Shown here piece after piece: positions 32,843 to 34,015 of a stretch of DNA of 34,015 bases (its first letter is position 1; the number at the start of each line of letters is the position of its first letter). The stretch comes from Chthoniobacterales bacterium (GTDB taxonomy: Bacteria > Verrucomicrobiota > Verrucomicrobiia > Chthoniobacterales > UBA10450). Location of the stretch: the NCBI GenBank assembly GCA_013821455.1, contig JACDGS010000043.1, positions 1 to 34,015 of the forward strand, given 5' to 3'. Under the pieces are notes generated by a model. The model saw only the letters and a list, made by a program, of their open reading frames with translations, was not told the DNA's origin and did no database searches. A program made the position numbers and the translations under genes.

Positions 32843-34015
32843 ATGCAACAAACCGCAACTGAGGGCCGAATTGAGAGGGAAAACCTGCGAAACCCTTTCT
32901 CGCGGTTGTTGCGCTTTAACGCTCTTCTAGTTTTCGTCCTGGGCGCGGCGTTCGCCGGGGAGGCACCGGCCGTGTCCGTGCCGTATGGAGTTTTTTCTAT
33001 TTCTAGCCCGGGCAAAAACCCAACTCAGAACGCCCTCGCCAATGCCAATGTCGATGGCATCACCATCGCGCAGACTTGGAACGATCTGGAGCCGAACGAA
33101 GGCGAATATCATTTCGAGTTTCTCGACGGCGCCATCGCCATGTGCGCCGCGCATAACAAGAAAGTACTCCTGTGCATCGGCATGCAGAATGGCAAGCCCG
33201 CCTGGGTGAATACATCTGTGACTCTGGCCGGAGGCAGCTTTTTCACTTTCCTGAATGACGGCGTGCCTACCACCATCCCGGTCTTTTGGGATCCGACCTT
33301 CTTGAATAAGAAGACCGCGATGATCGCGGCGCTTGGCGCGCACTTGACGAATAACTCGAACATCGTTGTCGTGGTGGCGAGTTTCGCCAATGCGACGAGC
33401 GAAGATTGGAATGTGCCGCACGCCCAGACGGATATCGCGCAGTGGCTCACGCTCGGTTATACCTCGGATAAGCTCGTCGCCGCCGGGCAGCGCATCATCG
33501 ACGCGACCATGGCGGCTTTCCCGAACCAGATCGTGACTCTCGCGGTGAGTGGGAACGGTCATCTCGGCGGCGGTCTGAACCTCGATCCTACGAGCGACTA
33601 TGTCCCGCGCACAGTGGTCGGCCTCGAGCGCGCCCTATGGCCAGGGAGGCTCAACATCCAGAAGAACGACCTCTCCACCTTCATCCCGCCCGCGCCGGGG
33701 ACTGACTCACTCTATCAGATGATCTAGGACTTCCAGCCGGACGTTGCCAAGCAGATGCTTTACCAATGTTTCAATGACCCTACCTATAAGGTCAACAACG
33801 GCGTGCCACAGGACCCGGCGACATCTCTTAAGATATCGATCGATAACGGGGTGACTTATCACGAGAAGTACGTCGAGATCTACCAGACCGACGTAAACAC
33901 TCTGCCGGATACGATCGCGTACGCCCACACGGTTCTTACCGCTACACCTACACCTACACCTACACCTACACCTACACCTACACCTACACCTACACCTACA
34001 CCTACACCTACACCT
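32843..34015 (+). CDS. Secreted TIM-barrel glycoside hydrolase-like protein, interrupted by TAG and running off the window
   Basis: From ATG 32843 the first 294 codons encode a signal peptide (LLRFNALLVFVLGAAFAGEA) and a TIM-barrel-like region: VDGITIAQTWNDLEPNEGEY, FLDGAIAMCAAHNKKVLLCI, and ASFANATSEDWNVPHAQ with a candidate acidic residue. This resembles GH42-like or related beta-glycosidase barrels; the exact family is unclear. TAG at 33725-33727 interrupts the protein, but the same frame continues for all 96 remaining codons with consistent protein (DFQPDVAKQMLYQC, KYVEIYQTDVNTLPDTIAYA), ending in a Thr-Pro linker. A longer open frame upstream of 32843 overlaps the transporter gene and is not credible. 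Confidence 0.6.
33942..34015 (+). repeat. Tandem CTACAC hexamer repeat encoding a Thr-Pro linker
   Basis: About 12 perfect copies of a 6-base unit run to the window edge. In the frame of the preceding gene it reads Thr-Pro-Thr-Pro, a typical linker between a catalytic and a binding or sorting domain in secreted enzymes. Copy-number change would keep the frame. The true length is cut by the window end. Confidence 0.9.

Overview
The window is a GC-rich, gene-dense bacterial chromosome segment. It most likely comes from a Verrucomicrobiota-type bacterium, perhaps a soil member of the Chthoniobacterales group. This is inferred from gene content: a fused LpxC-FabZ protein, a TIGR03790-family protein, an exosortase-type (PEP-CTERM-like) protein, many secreted proteins and several dispersed intergenic palindromes. 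No rRNA or tRNA gene was seen, so the assignment is provisional. LPS genes (lpxA, lpxC-fabZ, a heptosyltransferase-like enzyme) and a lipoprotein point to an outer membrane.

Layout. 1-1414: the 3' part of a large secreted protein, probably a glycoside hydrolase, ending in Ig-like and F5/8 type C domains. 1456-7944: nine co-directional minus-strand genes: two exported proteins, an SH3-like lipoprotein, an acylphosphatase, an ABC-2 type ATPase and permease, a TPR-like membrane protein, a metallophosphoesterase and a GT9 glycosyltransferase. 8176-13520: a PEP-CTERM-like protein, a 901-residue phosphodiesterase/TPR/sulfotransferase fusion, enolase and an FtsB-like protein. 13692-18249: minus-strand genes for exported proteins (MsrA-like, arylsulfotransferase, TIGR03790) and an MBL-fold hydrolase. 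18283-23532: recN, an NTF2-like protein, a dienelactone hydrolase, a frameshifted DUF4440 gene and an FAD oxidoreductase. 24128-27948: a 29-residue membrane peptide, a response regulator, pilT, a second pilT/pilU and a degenerate receiver-like protein. 28053-34015: a GNAT acetyltransferase, lpxA and lpxC-fabZ, a short-chain fatty acid transporter, and a secreted TIM-barrel protein that runs off the window into a Thr-Pro linker.

The most striking signal is not a gene. The octamer CCTAACGA (or its complement TCGTTAGG) occurs 53 times, against about one expected by chance, and 45 copies extend to the 9-mer GCCTAACGA. Copies lie on both strands, inside genes and between them. Inside genes all four stop-free reading frames are used about equally (Ser-Leu-Gly, Val-Arg, Pro-Asn, Leu-Thr). 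Four genes take their stop codon from the motif, and two start codons sit one base after it. This resembles the DNA uptake sequences of Neisseria and Pasteurellaceae or the HIP1 element of cyanobacteria. The adjacent pilT/pilU genes make a DNA-uptake role worth testing, but function is unproven.

Three unrelated palindrome families also occupy intergenic gaps. Three genes look damaged: in-frame TAG codons at 122 and 33725, and a one-base frameshift near 22022.
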